Positions 24,829 through 34,250 of a stretch of DNA of 64,000 bases are shown here, one piece after another; position 1 is the stretch's first letter, and each line of letters opens with the position of its first letter. A program made the position numbers and the translations under genes. This DNA is from Planotetraspora thailandica (GTDB lineage Bacteria > Actinomycetota > Actinomycetes > Streptosporangiales > Streptosporangiaceae): positions 47,827 to 111,826 of the forward strand of contig NZ_BOOR01000051.1 in assembly GCF_016863335.1 (NCBI RefSeq), read 5' to 3'. The notes beneath the pieces are model-generated. The model was not told the origin of the DNA. It searched no databases and saw only the letters and a list, made by a program, of their open reading frames with translations.

Positions 24829-25287
24829 TCAGGTCGCGACGACCAGTGCCTGGGGCGCCGCGTGCCTCATCCGGGTGCGCAGCCACGACAGCTGGACGGC
24901 GAGCTCGCCCCCGCAGCGGCGGACCACGTCGAGCAGCTCGTCGTCTCTGGTGCCGCGCGCCCCCTGGGCGATCATCGTGCAGGCGATGTCGCACTCGGTG
25001 GCCAGGAGGTACAGGTCGTGCAGGTCGCGCAGGAGCCCGAGGCCTCCGGGCCGGGTACCGGCGAACAGCGGACGGTGCAGCCGTTCCGGCTCCTGCGACG
25101 TCCACGCCTCATAGCGCCGGACGAACGGTTCCACCCGCCGCGCGTGGTCGCCGCACTGTACGGCCAGGCGCTCGCATACGCCGTACATATCGGGTTCGTG
25201 AGGATGGCCACGTCTGATCTCGCGGAAAGCCTCGGCCAGCGCGGTCTGGGACCGGTGGAGCAGCCGCAGGTAGTGGGCGAGATGCAT
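24829..25287 (-). CDS. helical-bundle protein paired with the molybdopterin oxidoreductase
   Basis: A 152-residue, wholly helical protein (MHLAHYLRLLHRSQTALAEAFREI, CERLAVQCGDHARRVEPFVRRYEAW, LLRDLHDLYLLATECDIACTMIAQGARG, ELAVQLSWLRTRM). Histidine, Glu and Asp residues spaced along four helices suggest a ferritin- or hemerythrin-like bundle that may bind metal (inference). The ATG at 25287 is three bases after the stop of the oxidoreductase, with its ribosome site GAGGAGG inside that gene's end, so the two are translationally coupled. I recall the same pair in other actinomycetes, which supports a role as partner or maturation factor. No precise function is known. Confidence 0.7.
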   Translation of the reverse strand: MHLAHYLRLLHRSQTALAEAFREIRRGHPHEPDMYGVCERLAVQCGDHARRVEPFVRRYEAWTSQEPERLHRPLFAGTRPGGLGLLRDLHDLYLLATECDIACTMIAQGARGTRDDELLDVVRRCGGELAVQLSWLRTRMRHAAPQALVVAT

Positions 25288-25290
25288 CGC

Positions 25291-27432
25291 TCATACCTCC
25301 TCTAGCCGTTGGGAGACCTCAAGGGACACGACACCCTCCGCCTGCTCACCTCCGATCTCCGCGGCTTCGGCGGCTTTGGTCGCCGGCACGGCGGCGACGT
25401 TGAACACCGGCTGTTTGGAGACCGGGTCCCAATACAGCGGAACCCCGTCGCCGAGCGCCTCGGGCGACGGCTCGTGCTCCGCGGCGTGGAGGAACGCGCG
25501 CCCGCGGGGGTCGGTGGCGCGGTAACGGTCGGCCCCCCACTCGGCTCCCGTCGCCAGGTCGTGGCCGAAGGTCTGGCAGTGCTCGAATTCGGTGGGGAAG
25601 CGTCCCCCGGCGTACAGGCGCTCGGCCCCGTGCCCGGACGACGGCGTGCAGGGCCACTGGACGCCGCCGGCACGCAGGCGCTCGTAGGTGATGCCGGTGT
25701 AGTCGCACGGGCGGCCCTTCGAGCACGCCTTCCACGCCTCGAAGGCCGACTCCGGATCGTGCCAGCCGACCAGCGGGGCTCCGTCGCGGTCGCACAGGCC
25801 CATCCGGCCCGCGTAGTCGAGGAAGATGTCGAGGTCGGGTCGGGCCTCACCCGGCGGTTCCACCGCCTTGTCGCACAGGTGCACGGTGCGGTCGGCGCCG
25901 GTCACGGTGCCGCGTTTCTCCGCCCATCCCGCGGCGGGGAGCACCACGTCGGCCAGCCGCGCCGTCTCGGTCAGCACCGTGTCCTGCACGACGACGAACA
26001 GGTCCGCGCCCTCCAGCGTCCTGCGGACGCGGTCGATGTGGGGCAGCGTGACGGCGGGATCGGCGGCCGAGATCCACAGCAGCTCGATCGACCCCTGCTC
26101 GGCGTAGCGGAAGATCTGCATGGCGTGGGTCGGCGGCCCCTGCGGGACGACGGCGGGGTCGACGTTCCACAGCTCGGCGAGCTCCTCCACGTGGCGCGGG
26201 TTGTCCCAGTTGCGCATCCCCGGCAGGTCGCCGCCGACTCCCGTCTCACGCGCGTGCTGCGCCGACGGCCGCATCTGGAACACCCCCGCCCCCGGGCGGC
26301 CGAGCATGCCGCGCAGCAGGTGGAGGTTGTTGACCTGGCAGGCCGCCGCCGTCGCCTGGTTCGACCGGTAGAAGCTCTGGAACATCGCCGACACTAGGCG
26401 CTGCGACGAGCCGAGGATCTCGGCGGCCTGCTCGATCTGCGCGGCGCTCACGCCGCAGATCTCGGCCGCGCGCTTGGGAGGGTAGGCCTCCACGACGCGC
26501 CAGACCTCGGGGAAGCCGACGGTGTGGGCGTCCACGTACGCCGGGTCGTACCGGTTCCCGGCGATCAGCTCGTGGAGCAGCGCGTCGGCCAGCGCCACGT
26601 AGGTGCCGGGCCGTACGGCGAGGTGCACGTCGGCCTCCTTGGCCGCCCGCGAGTCGCCCGGGTCGACCGCCACCATGGCGGGCGGCCGGGGGCCGAGCCT
26701 GCGGTCGAGCATGCGCTCCCACAACACGCGGGACTCGCCCATGTCGTGGCCCCACAGCGCGATCGCGTCGCAGTGGTCGACGTCGGTGTAGGAGCCGGGC
26801 TGCCCGTCGGCGCCGAAGCTGGCCGTGAACGCCGCGGCCGCCGTCGCCGCCCAGATGCGGGTGCCGCCGTCGAGGTGCGGGGTGCCGATCCCGGCCCTCG
26901 CGATGACCGCGAGCGTGTAGTGCTCCTCCAGCAGCAGCCGCCCGCCCGTGTAGAAGCCGAAGCGACCCCATCCTCCGGGACGGTCGAGCAGTTCCTTCGA
27001 GCGTGAGACGATCCTGCCCATGGCGGTCTGCCAGTCGCTTTCGACCAACCGGCCGCCCTCCCTGACCAGGGGGCGGGTCAGCCGGCCCGCGTCGGCGTGC
27101 CCGCCGTGCCGGTCTCCGGGGTCGAGCCTGCCGTGGCCCGCCCGGTCGGCCGCACTGCCGCGCAGCCCCACGACACGGCCGTCGCTGACGGCGATGTCCA
27201 GCGCGTCGGCGTGGACCGGGGAGACGCCCTGCACCCACATGTCGACGTCGGCCTCGGTGACGCCCTCGTCCAGCAGGATGTCGACCCGGACGGGCCAGGG
27301 GCTGCCCAGGCCGATCTCCGCCGGCAGGCAGTCGCGAAGGCGTCCCGGCAACGCGGCGGCCAGCCGTTCCACTCCACCCGGAGGCCCGTACGGCGTGCGC
27401 CTCCCCCAGCCGTCGGCGATGGGCTCCGGCAC
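25291..27432 (-). CDS. molybdopterin oxidoreductase family protein, atypical ends
   Basis: A 713-residue protein of the Mo-bisPGD (DMSO-reductase) superfamily, related to assimilatory nitrate reductase and formate dehydrogenase. Diagnostic blocks are RLTRPLVREGGRLVESDWQTAMG, WGHDMGESRVLWERMLDRR, QATAAACQVNNLHLLRGMLGRPGAG and LADVVLPAAGWAEKRGTVTGADRTVHL. No cysteine quartet for an N-terminal 4Fe-4S cluster is present; only one Cys (residue 35) lies in the first 120. After ~residue 655 the sequence goes from RAFLHAAEHEPSPEALGDG to VPLYWDPVSKQPVFNV without a recognisable C-terminal molydopterin-dinucleotide-binding domain. GTG 27432 follows a GGAGG ribosome site at 6-bp spacing. Substrate unknown; electron partner unknown; coupled to the helical-bundle gene. 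Confidence 0.85.
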   Translation of the reverse strand: MPEPIADGWGRRTPYGPPGGVERLAAALPGRLRDCLPAEIGLGSPWPVRVDILLDEGVTEADVDMWVQGVSPVHADALDIAVSDGRVVGLRGSAADRAGHGRLDPGDRHGGHADAGRLTRPLVREGGRLVESDWQTAMGRIVSRSKELLDRPGGWGRFGFYTGGRLLLEEHYTLAVIARAGIGTPHLDGGTRIWAATAAAAFTASFGADGQPGSYTDVDHCDAIALWGHDMGESRVLWERMLDRRLGPRPPAMVAVDPGDSRAAKEADVHLAVRPGTYVALADALLHELIAGNRYDPAYVDAHTVGFPEVWRVVEAYPPKRAAEICGVSAAQIEQAAEILGSSQRLVSAMFQSFYRSNQATAAACQVNNLHLLRGMLGRPGAGVFQMRPSAQHARETGVGGDLPGMRNWDNPRHVEELAELWNVDPAVVPQGPPTHAMQIFRYAEQGSIELLWISAADPAVTLPHIDRVRRTLEGADLFVVVQDTVLTETARLADVVLPAAGWAEKRGTVTGADRTVHLCDKAVEPPGEARPDLDIFLDYAGRMGLCDRDGAPLVGWHDPESAFEAWKACSKGRPCDYTGITYERLRAGGVQWPCTPSSGHGAERLYAGGRFPTEFEHCQTFGHDLATGAEWGADRYRATDPRGRAFLHAAEHEPSPEALGDGVPLYWDPVSKQPVFNVAAVPATKAAEAAEIGGEQAEGVVSLEVSQRLEEV

Positions 27433-27711
27433 CTGGCACCTCCGAGGGAACGCTCGAACGACCTTGTTCACACGGCTGGTCACACACTGCTGCGGACAAC
27501 GCTGCTCGGACGCGCTCCCCGTACCCTGCGCCGAGCCGCTGACCCCGGAAACCGATGAACTGACCGGTTTCTTTTCGAATAATTTCCCTCGGGGGTTAAT
27601 GGCGTTGTGTGTCCGGTGTGGGGGGAGCATGATCTGTAAAGTGCGTTTACTAACGAATGTCGGTGCCGCCGGTCGGGACCGCGCACGGTTCCCCGGCTCT
27701 GTGGGGTGGGA

Positions 27712-30615
27712 ATGGACGGTCGTACGACCACGCCGGCCGTAGTCGGCGCTCCCGTGAACGGATCCCCCTCCCCCCTGGTGGGCCGGCAGGAGGCGCTCGG
27801 CGCCCTGCGCGGCGCGCTCGGCATCGGCGACGGATTCCGGTTCCTCACGCTCGTGGGCGACCCCGGCGCGGGCAAGACCCGGCTCCTGTCGGAGCTGGTG
27901 ACCCTGGCGGGCCAGGAGGGCTTCACGACCCTGTGGGGGCGCGCCGCCGAATACGAGCAGGTCCTGCCGTACAGCGCACTGGTCGACGCGCTCGACGACC
28001 ACCTCCACTCCCGGCGCGCCGACGTGGTGGGCGCGGTCGGGACGGCACAGGCGGAGATGCTGGCCGGCGTCTTCCCCGCGCTGGCGTCCGAAGAGGGCCG
28101 CGAGGTCCCCATCACCGACCGCAGCAGCTTGGCGCGCTACCGCCTCTTCCGCGCCCTGCGCGAGATGATCGACACGCTGGCCGGGACGACCGGCCTCGTC
28201 CTCATCCTCGACGACGTGCACTGGGCCGACGAGGGCTCGATGGAGTTCCTCGACCACATCGTGAGGCACCCCCCGGCCGGGCCCGTCCTGCTGGCCGCGG
28301 CCTACCGCCCGGCGCAGGCCCCGCCCCGCCTGGCCATGCTCGTCGGCGCCGCCGGGCAGCGCGGGCACGAGGTCGTGGTCGGCCCGCTCAGCCAGGCCGA
28401 GGTCGAGCAGTTCCTCGGCGACGAGATCAGCCGGGTCAGGGGCAGGGCGCTGTACGAGGCCAGCGGGGGCAACCCCTTCTACCTCGAGGCACTCGCCCGG
28501 ATGGACCACACCGACGTGGGCGAGCTGCCGCCGACCGTGCTGGCCGTCCTCCGGGTGGAGCTGGAACACCTGTCGTCCACGGCGCAGCGGGTCGCGCAGG
28601 CCGCCGCCGTCTCCGCCGACGAGTTCGAGCCGGCGATCGCCGCCGTGGCGGCCGAGGTGCCGCAGGACGCGGCACTGGGGGCCATCGACGAACTGGTCGA
28701 GCGTGACATCGTCCGGGCACGCGGGGGCCGGTTCCGTTTCCGGCATCCGCTGGTGCGGCGGGCCGCCTACGAGTCCGCGGCGGCGGGCTGGCGCGTCGGC
28801 GCGCACGCGCGCATCGCCGCCCACCTCGCCGAGGTCGGCGCGCCGCCCGTCGTGCAGGCCCATCACGTGCAGCATTCGGGCGCCTTCGGCGACACCCATG
28901 CGGTCGGCGTGCTCCTCGCCGCCGCCCGCTCGGTGATCGCGCAGGCGCCCTCTACCTCGGCCCACTGGCTGCAGGCGGCGCTCCGGCTGATGCCCGACGA
29001 CCTCGCGACGCGCGAGGAGCGACTCGCCGTGCTCATGGAGCTGAGCTGGGCGCAAGGAGTCAGCGGCAGGCTGGCCGAGGGCCGCGACACCGCGCGCGAG
29101 CTGCTGCGGCTGCTCCCCTACGACGACTACGCGCGGCGTGGCCGCGCCGCACGCGTGTGCGCCCTGATGGAGCGCCAGCTCGACCGGCCGCAGGAGGCCC
29201 GCGCCCTCCTCCTCGACGAGCTGAGCCGCATGCCCAACCCCCGGGCCGCCGCCGCGGTGCCCCTGCGCATGCGGCTGGTCGCGGAGAGCCTGATGCGGGT
29301 CGACTTCCGTGCCGCGCAGGCCGTGCTCGACCTGATGCCGGACGCGGCCGACGACTGGGAGCCCGGGCTCGCCGTGGCCGTCGCCGCGCTGCGCCCGATG
29401 CCGGCCTACGCGGCGGGACGGGCCGCCGACGCCCTGACCTACGCCCAGGCCGCCGACCGGCTGCTCGCCGCCGTCCCCGACGACCACCTCGCCGAGTGGC
29501 TCGACGCCATCGCCTGGCTGTGCTGGGCGGAGATCAACCTCGGCCGGTACGGCGACGCCCTGCGGCACTTCGACCGGGCGGCCGGGGTCGCCCGCGCGAC
29601 CGGCCAGAGCTACATCCTCACCAACCTGCTCGCCGGCAAGGCGCGGGCGCTGGTGATGATGGGCCGGCTGCCCCAGGCCAGGGCGACCGCGGAGGAGTCG
29701 GTCGAGGGCGCCCGGCTGCTCGACTCCGGCCAGCAGCTCGTCTTCGCGCTCACTCAGGTCTGCCTGGCCGCTTCGTGGGCGGGCGAGGACGACGCGGCCA
29801 TCCTCGCGGGCGAAGAGGCGGTGCACCGCGGCGTCGGCGGCGGCGAGGTCTGGGGCGCGATCGCCCGCTACGCCCGGGGGCAGGCGCTCGTCAACTCCGG
29901 GCGGCTCGACGAGGGCGCCGAGGCGGTGCTCGACGCGTGCGACCGGTTCGACTCCCCGCGGCTCGACCGGGCGACGCTGATGGTCTCGTGCGAGGTGCTT
30001 GCGCAGGCCGCGGCCGCGCGCGGCGACGAGGCCGGGGCGATGGCGTGGGCGGCGCGCGCGGCCGCGCTCGACGATCCCGGGTTGCCCGCGTTCTCCGGCA
30101 CCGTGCCGCTGGCCCGCGCCCACGCGCTGCGCGGCAAGGATCCCGCCGCCGCGGCCGCCGCCGCGACGCAGGCCGCCCGGATGTTGTCGGAGGGGCAGCG
30201 CGACCTCGACGCCGGGCGGGCTCTGCTCGTCGCCGGCCTCGCCCACCTGGAGGCGGGTGAGCGCTCCCTCGCGCGCGACAGCCTGAGGTCGGCCGCCGCC
30301 GCGTTCGACGCGTGCGGGGCGCGGGGCCTCAAGGCGCAGACCGACCGCGAGCTGCGCCGTCTCGGCGTGCGCGTGAGCGGTTCCGCGTCGGGCTCGCAGC
30401 CGGGGCAGCAGGGCCGGGGGCAGGACGCGCTCGGCCTGTCGCCGCGCGAGCTGCAAGTGGCCCAGCTCGTCGCGGAGGGGCTGACCAACCAGCAGATCGC
30501 GCAGCGCCTGTTCCTCAGCGTGCGCACGATCGAGACCCACCTGTCGCGCATCTTCACCAAGCTCGAGGTGTCGTCCCGGGTCGGCGTGGCCACGGCCCTG
30601 AACCGGCGGCCCTGA
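27712..30615 (+). CDS. LAL-type LuxR family transcriptional regulator with ATPase domain
   Basis: A 967-residue large ATP-binding LuxR regulator. N-terminal AAA domain: Walker A GDPGAGKTRLL and Walker B LVLILDDVHWADE, with PLVGRQEALGALRGAL opening the domain. A long helical TPR-like middle (~400-870) follows. The C-terminal helix-turn-helix is LSPRELQVAQLVAEGLTNQQ, IAQRLFLSVRTIETHLSRIF. Such proteins activate nearby pathway genes when bound to a ligand such as a sugar or pathway intermediate. ATG 27712 is preferred; GTG 27706 is in frame. The 279-bp upstream gap is relatively AT-rich and contains GTAAA...TTTAC (27636-27650). Same strand as the hydrolase/oxidase pair downstream, its likely targets. 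Confidence 0.92.
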   Translation: MDGRTTTPAVVGAPVNGSPSPLVGRQEALGALRGALGIGDGFRFLTLVGDPGAGKTRLLSELVTLAGQEGFTTLWGRAAEYEQVLPYSALVDALDDHLHSRRADVVGAVGTAQAEMLAGVFPALASEEGREVPITDRSSLARYRLFRALREMIDTLAGTTGLVLILDDVHWADEGSMEFLDHIVRHPPAGPVLLAAAYRPAQAPPRLAMLVGAAGQRGHEVVVGPLSQAEVEQFLGDEISRVRGRALYEASGGNPFYLEALARMDHTDVGELPPTVLAVLRVELEHLSSTAQRVAQAAAVSADEFEPAIAAVAAEVPQDAALGAIDELVERDIVRARGGRFRFRHPLVRRAAYESAAAGWRVGAHARIAAHLAEVGAPPVVQAHHVQHSGAFGDTHAVGVLLAAARSVIAQAPSTSAHWLQAALRLMPDDLATREERLAVLMELSWAQGVSGRLAEGRDTARELLRLLPYDDYARRGRAARVCALMERQLDRPQEARALLLDELSRMPNPRAAAAVPLRMRLVAESLMRVDFRAAQAVLDLMPDAADDWEPGLAVAVAALRPMPAYAAGRAADALTYAQAADRLLAAVPDDHLAEWLDAIAWLCWAEINLGRYGDALRHFDRAAGVARATGQSYILTNLLAGKARALVMMGRLPQARATAEESVEGARLLDSGQQLVFALTQVCLAASWAGEDDAAILAGEEAVHRGVGGGEVWGAIARYARGQALVNSGRLDEGAEAVLDACDRFDSPRLDRATLMVSCEVLAQAAAARGDEAGAMAWAARAAALDDPGLPAFSGTVPLARAHALRGKDPAAAAAAATQAARMLSEGQRDLDAGRALLVAGLAHLEAGERSLARDSLRSAAAAFDACGARGLKAQTDRELRRLGVRVSGSASGSQPGQQGRGQDALGLSPRELQVAQLVAEGLTNQQIAQRLFLSVRTIETHLSRIFTKLEVSSRVGVATALNRRP

Positions 30616-30729
30616 ACCGGCACCACTGAACGGGCCGCACGGACCCCTTCCCGTAAGTACGGGTTTTCCACGATGCCGCCGGACCCTGCCGTATTGGGAG
30701 GGTTCTCCTGGGCCAAGGAGGTCGATCAC

Positions 30730-31842
30730 ATGGAGCACCGCATTCCCCGGTTCACGCTTGACGGCGTGCGGGGTGCCGAGGTCTCGGTGCATCCGTTCGC
30801 CACCGAGGATGAGCTGGGACTCACGCTGACCCGGTACTGCCGGGCCGACCGTCCGGACGAGGGGTCGCCGGACGACGTGGTCCTGCTCATCCATGGCCTG
30901 ACCTCGTCGAGCGACATGTTCATCATGCCGGAGCACACCAACCTGGTCGGGTTCCTGCATGACAACGGGTACGACGACGTGTGGGCGCTGGACTTCCGGA
31001 TGAGCAACCGGTTTCCGTACAACGTGGAGACCCGGCGGCACACGCTGGACGACATCGCCCACTTCGACTACCCGGCAGCACTGCGTGAACTCCGCCGCCA
31101 TGTGGGGGCGCGGCGGATACACGTGGTGGCCCACTGCCTCGGGTCGGTGTCGTTCCAGATGAGCCTGTTCGCCGGCATGGTCGACGGGATAGCGAGCCTG
31201 GTGGCCAACAGCGTGGGGCTGGTGCCGCGTGTGCACCCGTGGGCCAAGGTCAAGCTGTCACTCGGGCCCGTGCTGATGGAGTACGGCACGGGCCTGTCGT
31301 ACCTGGATCCGAGGTTCAAGGACGCGCCGTTGCTGACCCGCAGGTGGCTGCTCGCCAAGGCGGTGTCGGCGATGCATCCGGAGTGCGCGGAACCGGCCTG
31401 CCACATGCAGAGCTTCATGTGGGGCAGCGGCAAACCCGCGATGTACCGGCACGGGAACCTGCGCCCGGAGACCCATGTCCACGAGCGGCTCGCCGACCTG
31501 AACGGCGCGTGCGACCTGCACTACTACCGCCACGTCCACAAGATGGTGGCGGCGGGCCGGGCCGTGAAGTTCGACCCGGCCGATCCCCGTCACGCCGACC
31601 TGCCCGACGACTACCTCACGGGCGCCGCCGGCGTGACCACCCCGATCCTGTACATCACCGGGGACCACAACGACGTCTTCACCGACTCCAACATCGTGTG
31701 CCACGAGCTGGTGTCCAGGGCGGCGCCCGGGCTGCATGAGCTCCGGATCCTGCCCGGATATGGGCACATCGACCCGCTCATCGGCAAAGACGCGCACGTG
31801 GACGTGTTCCCGCACATCCTGGACTTCATCAAACGCCATTGA
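30730..31842 (+). CDS. alpha/beta hydrolase with a cysteine nucleophile, paired with GMC oxidase
   Basis: A 370-residue alpha/beta-hydrolase. Oxyanion region VVLLIHGLTSSSDMFIMPEH, then DVWALDFRMSNRFPYNVE, nucleophile elbow VVAHCLGSVSFQ, acid region YITGDHNDVFTDSN, and late His in GYGHIDPLIGKDAH. The elbow carries Cys136 where lipases have Ser (the pattern G-x-S-x-G is replaced by A-H-C-L-G), as in polyhydroxyalkanoate synthases and dienelactone hydrolases. In related genomes this domain is found beside or fused to cholesterol-oxidase-like GMC proteins, so an acyl-transfer or hydrolysis step on a sterol-like or lipid substrate is plausible. ATG 30730 has AAGGAGG at good spacing. The GMC gene starts 80 bp downstream. 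Confidence 0.85.
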   Translation: MEHRIPRFTLDGVRGAEVSVHPFATEDELGLTLTRYCRADRPDEGSPDDVVLLIHGLTSSSDMFIMPEHTNLVGFLHDNGYDDVWALDFRMSNRFPYNVETRRHTLDDIAHFDYPAALRELRRHVGARRIHVVAHCLGSVSFQMSLFAGMVDGIASLVANSVGLVPRVHPWAKVKLSLGPVLMEYGTGLSYLDPRFKDAPLLTRRWLLAKAVSAMHPECAEPACHMQSFMWGSGKPAMYRHGNLRPETHVHERLADLNGACDLHYYRHVHKMVAAGRAVKFDPADPRHADLPDDYLTGAAGVTTPILYITGDHNDVFTDSNIVCHELVSRAAPGLHELRILPGYGHIDPLIGKDAHVDVFPHILDFIKRH

Positions 31843-31922
31843 TCCGGACCAGGACACGCAGAGGGGGCGGTGCCGCCGGGGGGGCGGCACCGGTTTGCTC
31901 GAACGAAACGGAAAGCGGATAG

Positions 31923-34250
31923 ATGGAACACGTCGACGCGGTGATTGTCGGCTCGGGGTTCGGCGGTGCGGTGGCGGCCTACCGGCTGGCCGAGGCGGGT
32001 CTGTCGGTCGTGGTGCTGGAGCGGGGCCGGCCGTACCCGCCGGGGTCCTTCCCGCGTAGCCCGTCGCAACTGGGCCAGGCGTTCTGGGATCCCGACGCCG
32101 GCCTGTACGGCATGTTCGACGTCTGGAGCTTCCGCGACTGCGACTCGGTGGTCTCCAGCGGCCTCGGCGGAGGCTCGCTCATCTACGCGAACGTGCTGCT
32201 CCGCAAGGAGGAGAGCTGGTTCGTCCATGAGGAGGCCGTGCCCGGCGGAGGGTACGAGCACTGGCCGGTGAGCCGGGCCGACCTCGACCCGCACTACGAC
32301 GTGGTCGAGCGCATGATCGGGGCCACGCCGTACCCGCTGGGGCGGCCGGCCTACGGCGACACCCTGAAGACGCTCGCGATGCGCGACGCCGCGGCCGAAC
32401 TCGGGCTCGACTGGCGGCTGCCGCCGCTCGCGGTCAGCTTCGCGCCCGCCCCCGGCGAGGAGCCCGGGCTGGGACTGCCGATCGTCGATCCCGAGTACGG
32501 CAGCGCGCACGGCGTGCCCCGCCGTACATGCCGGTTGTGCGGCGAGTGCAACATCGGCTGCAACGAAGGCGCGAAGAACAGCCTCGACCACACCTACCTG
32601 GCGGCGGCCCGCCGCAGCGGCGCCGACCTGCGCACGCTCCACGAGGTGCGGGGCATCAGGCCCCGGCCTGGCGGCGGCTACGACGTCGAGTACGTCGAGC
32701 ACATGCCGAGGCCCGAAGGCGACGACTCCCCCGGCGCGCCGCGGTGGACCGGCCCGCACGCCATCAGCTGCGACCGCCTGATTCTCGCCGCGGGCACGTA
32801 CGGAACGTCGTCGCTGCTGCTGAAGAACCGCACACGTTTCCCCGGCCTGAGCTCGATGCTCGGATCCCGTTATTCGGGCAACGGCGACCTGCTGTCGTTC
32901 CTGCTCAGAGCCACGGACAGGACCAGGACCCGGCCGATCTCCGCGAGCAGGGGCCCGGTCATCACCAGCGCCATCAGGCTGGCCGACGGCGAGGAGGGCC
33001 GGGGCGCCTACATCGAGGACGGCGGCTACCCGGCATTCGTCGACTACCTGGTCGAGGGCGCCGACATGGGCAGCGAGCTCGGCCGCGCGGCCCGGTTCGT
33101 CATGGATCGGCTGCGCGCCCTGATGCGGCACGACAGCAACCTGTCGGCCGAGATCTCGGGACTCATCGGCAGGGGCGAGCTGTCGGGCAGCTCGCTGCCG
33201 CTGCTCGGCATGGGCCGCGACGTGCCCGACGGAAGCCTGCGCCTGCGCGACGGCAAACTCGACGTCGTCTGGACGGCCGAGACGAGTGGGGCCTACTTCG
33301 AACGGGTGCGCGCGACGATGCGGCGGATCGGCGACGTGCTGGGCGCCGAATACGCCGACAGCCCGTCGTGGGGCCGGGAGCGCGTCATGACGGTGCACCC
33401 GCTCGGCGGCGCGCCGATGGGCCGCCATCCGGGCGAGGGCGTGTGCGACCCCTACGGCGAGGTCTTCGGCCATCCCGGGCTCTACATCGCCGACGGCGCC
33501 GCCATGCCCGGGCCCGTCGGGGCCAACCCCGCACTCACCATCGCCGCGCTGTCGGACCGCATGGCCACGCGCATCCTGGAGACCAGGGAGCGGCGCACCG
33601 CTCCTGCCCCGGTCGTGCCTCCCGCCTGGGACGCGGGATCCCCCGGCGACCCCACCTCGTTATGGTTCGTCGAGGAGATGCGCGGAACCCTCGGCGTCGG
33701 CCGTACCGACCCGCATTCGCGGATGGGCACGTCGGAGACCGACCGGTTCATGTTCCGTATCACGATCACCGCCGACGACGTGCAGCGGTTCCTGTCGGAG
33801 CCCGATCACGAGGCCAGGGCGGAGGGGTGGATCGAGACCGGCATGTGCGGAGGCAGGCGCCCCATCGCGCGGGGCACGTTCAACCTGTTCGTGGCGGGCG
33901 GCTCCCCCGACCGCAGGGAGATGCGCTACCGGCTGCACTTCTACGACGACCAGAACCGGCCGCGCACGCTCGCGGGCGCCAAGGACGTGCACCACGGGCC
34001 GCCGACGCGGCTGTGGCTGGACACCTCGACGTTGTTCACCCGGCTGCTGGAAGGCCACGTCGAGGAGGGCCAGGACGACGACGCCAAGGTCCTCGCGGCG
34101 GGCACGCTGCACATCCAGCTGCCCGACCTGGTCAAGATGCTGACGACCTTCCGTACGGCGGGGCCGGACGGCGCGGAGGCGATCGCCCGTTTCTGCGGGT
34201 TCTTCCTCGGGGAGCTGTGGGACGTCTACCGGCCGCGCCAGGGGTCGTAG
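31923..34250 (+). CDS. GMC family FAD-dependent oxidoreductase, cholesterol-oxidase-like
   Basis: A 775-residue flavoprotein. FAD-binding fold VIVGSGFGGAVAAYRLAEAG at residues 7-26, GGGSLIYANVLLRK, a cysteine-rich block CRLCGECNIGCNEGAKNSLD near residue 203, and the GMC C-terminal signature VHPLGGAPMG...YIADGAAMPGPVGANPALTIA with the active-site His near 493 and Asn near 535. This matches the ChoD-like group rather than choline oxidases. The last ~200 residues form an extra beta-rich domain (FMFRITITADDVQRFL, GTFNLFVAGGS) found in the same group. Likely oxidises a hydroxy-lipid or sterol. Contains a TTA codon at 33660-33662. 3' end overlaps the polymerase gene by 25 bp, convergent. Confidence 0.9.
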   Translation: MEHVDAVIVGSGFGGAVAAYRLAEAGLSVVVLERGRPYPPGSFPRSPSQLGQAFWDPDAGLYGMFDVWSFRDCDSVVSSGLGGGSLIYANVLLRKEESWFVHEEAVPGGGYEHWPVSRADLDPHYDVVERMIGATPYPLGRPAYGDTLKTLAMRDAAAELGLDWRLPPLAVSFAPAPGEEPGLGLPIVDPEYGSAHGVPRRTCRLCGECNIGCNEGAKNSLDHTYLAAARRSGADLRTLHEVRGIRPRPGGGYDVEYVEHMPRPEGDDSPGAPRWTGPHAISCDRLILAAGTYGTSSLLLKNRTRFPGLSSMLGSRYSGNGDLLSFLLRATDRTRTRPISASRGPVITSAIRLADGEEGRGAYIEDGGYPAFVDYLVEGADMGSELGRAARFVMDRLRALMRHDSNLSAEISGLIGRGELSGSSLPLLGMGRDVPDGSLRLRDGKLDVVWTAETSGAYFERVRATMRRIGDVLGAEYADSPSWGRERVMTVHPLGGAPMGRHPGEGVCDPYGEVFGHPGLYIADGAAMPGPVGANPALTIAALSDRMATRILETRERRTAPAPVVPPAWDAGSPGDPTSLWFVEEMRGTLGVGRTDPHSRMGTSETDRFMFRITITADDVQRFLSEPDHEARAEGWIETGMCGGRRPIARGTFNLFVAGGSPDRREMRYRLHFYDDQNRPRTLAGAKDVHHGPPTRLWLDTSTLFTRLLEGHVEEGQDDDAKVLAAGTLHIQLPDLVKMLTTFRTAGPDGAEAIARFCGFFLGELWDVYRPRQGS

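Noticed and set aside
24772..25294. Alternative small frame starting at the ATGA overlap (25294) after the molybdopterin gene
   Set aside because: Its translation is Arg/Pro-rich and short; the frame beginning at 25287 is clean, helical and has the same ribosome site.
27433..31236. Very long open frame on the minus strand continuing upstream from the molybdopterin oxidoreductase
   Set aside because: It runs antisense through the LAL regulator and hydrolase genes, has no family similarity, and is explained by high-GC codon bias. The real gene starts at the GTG at 27432.
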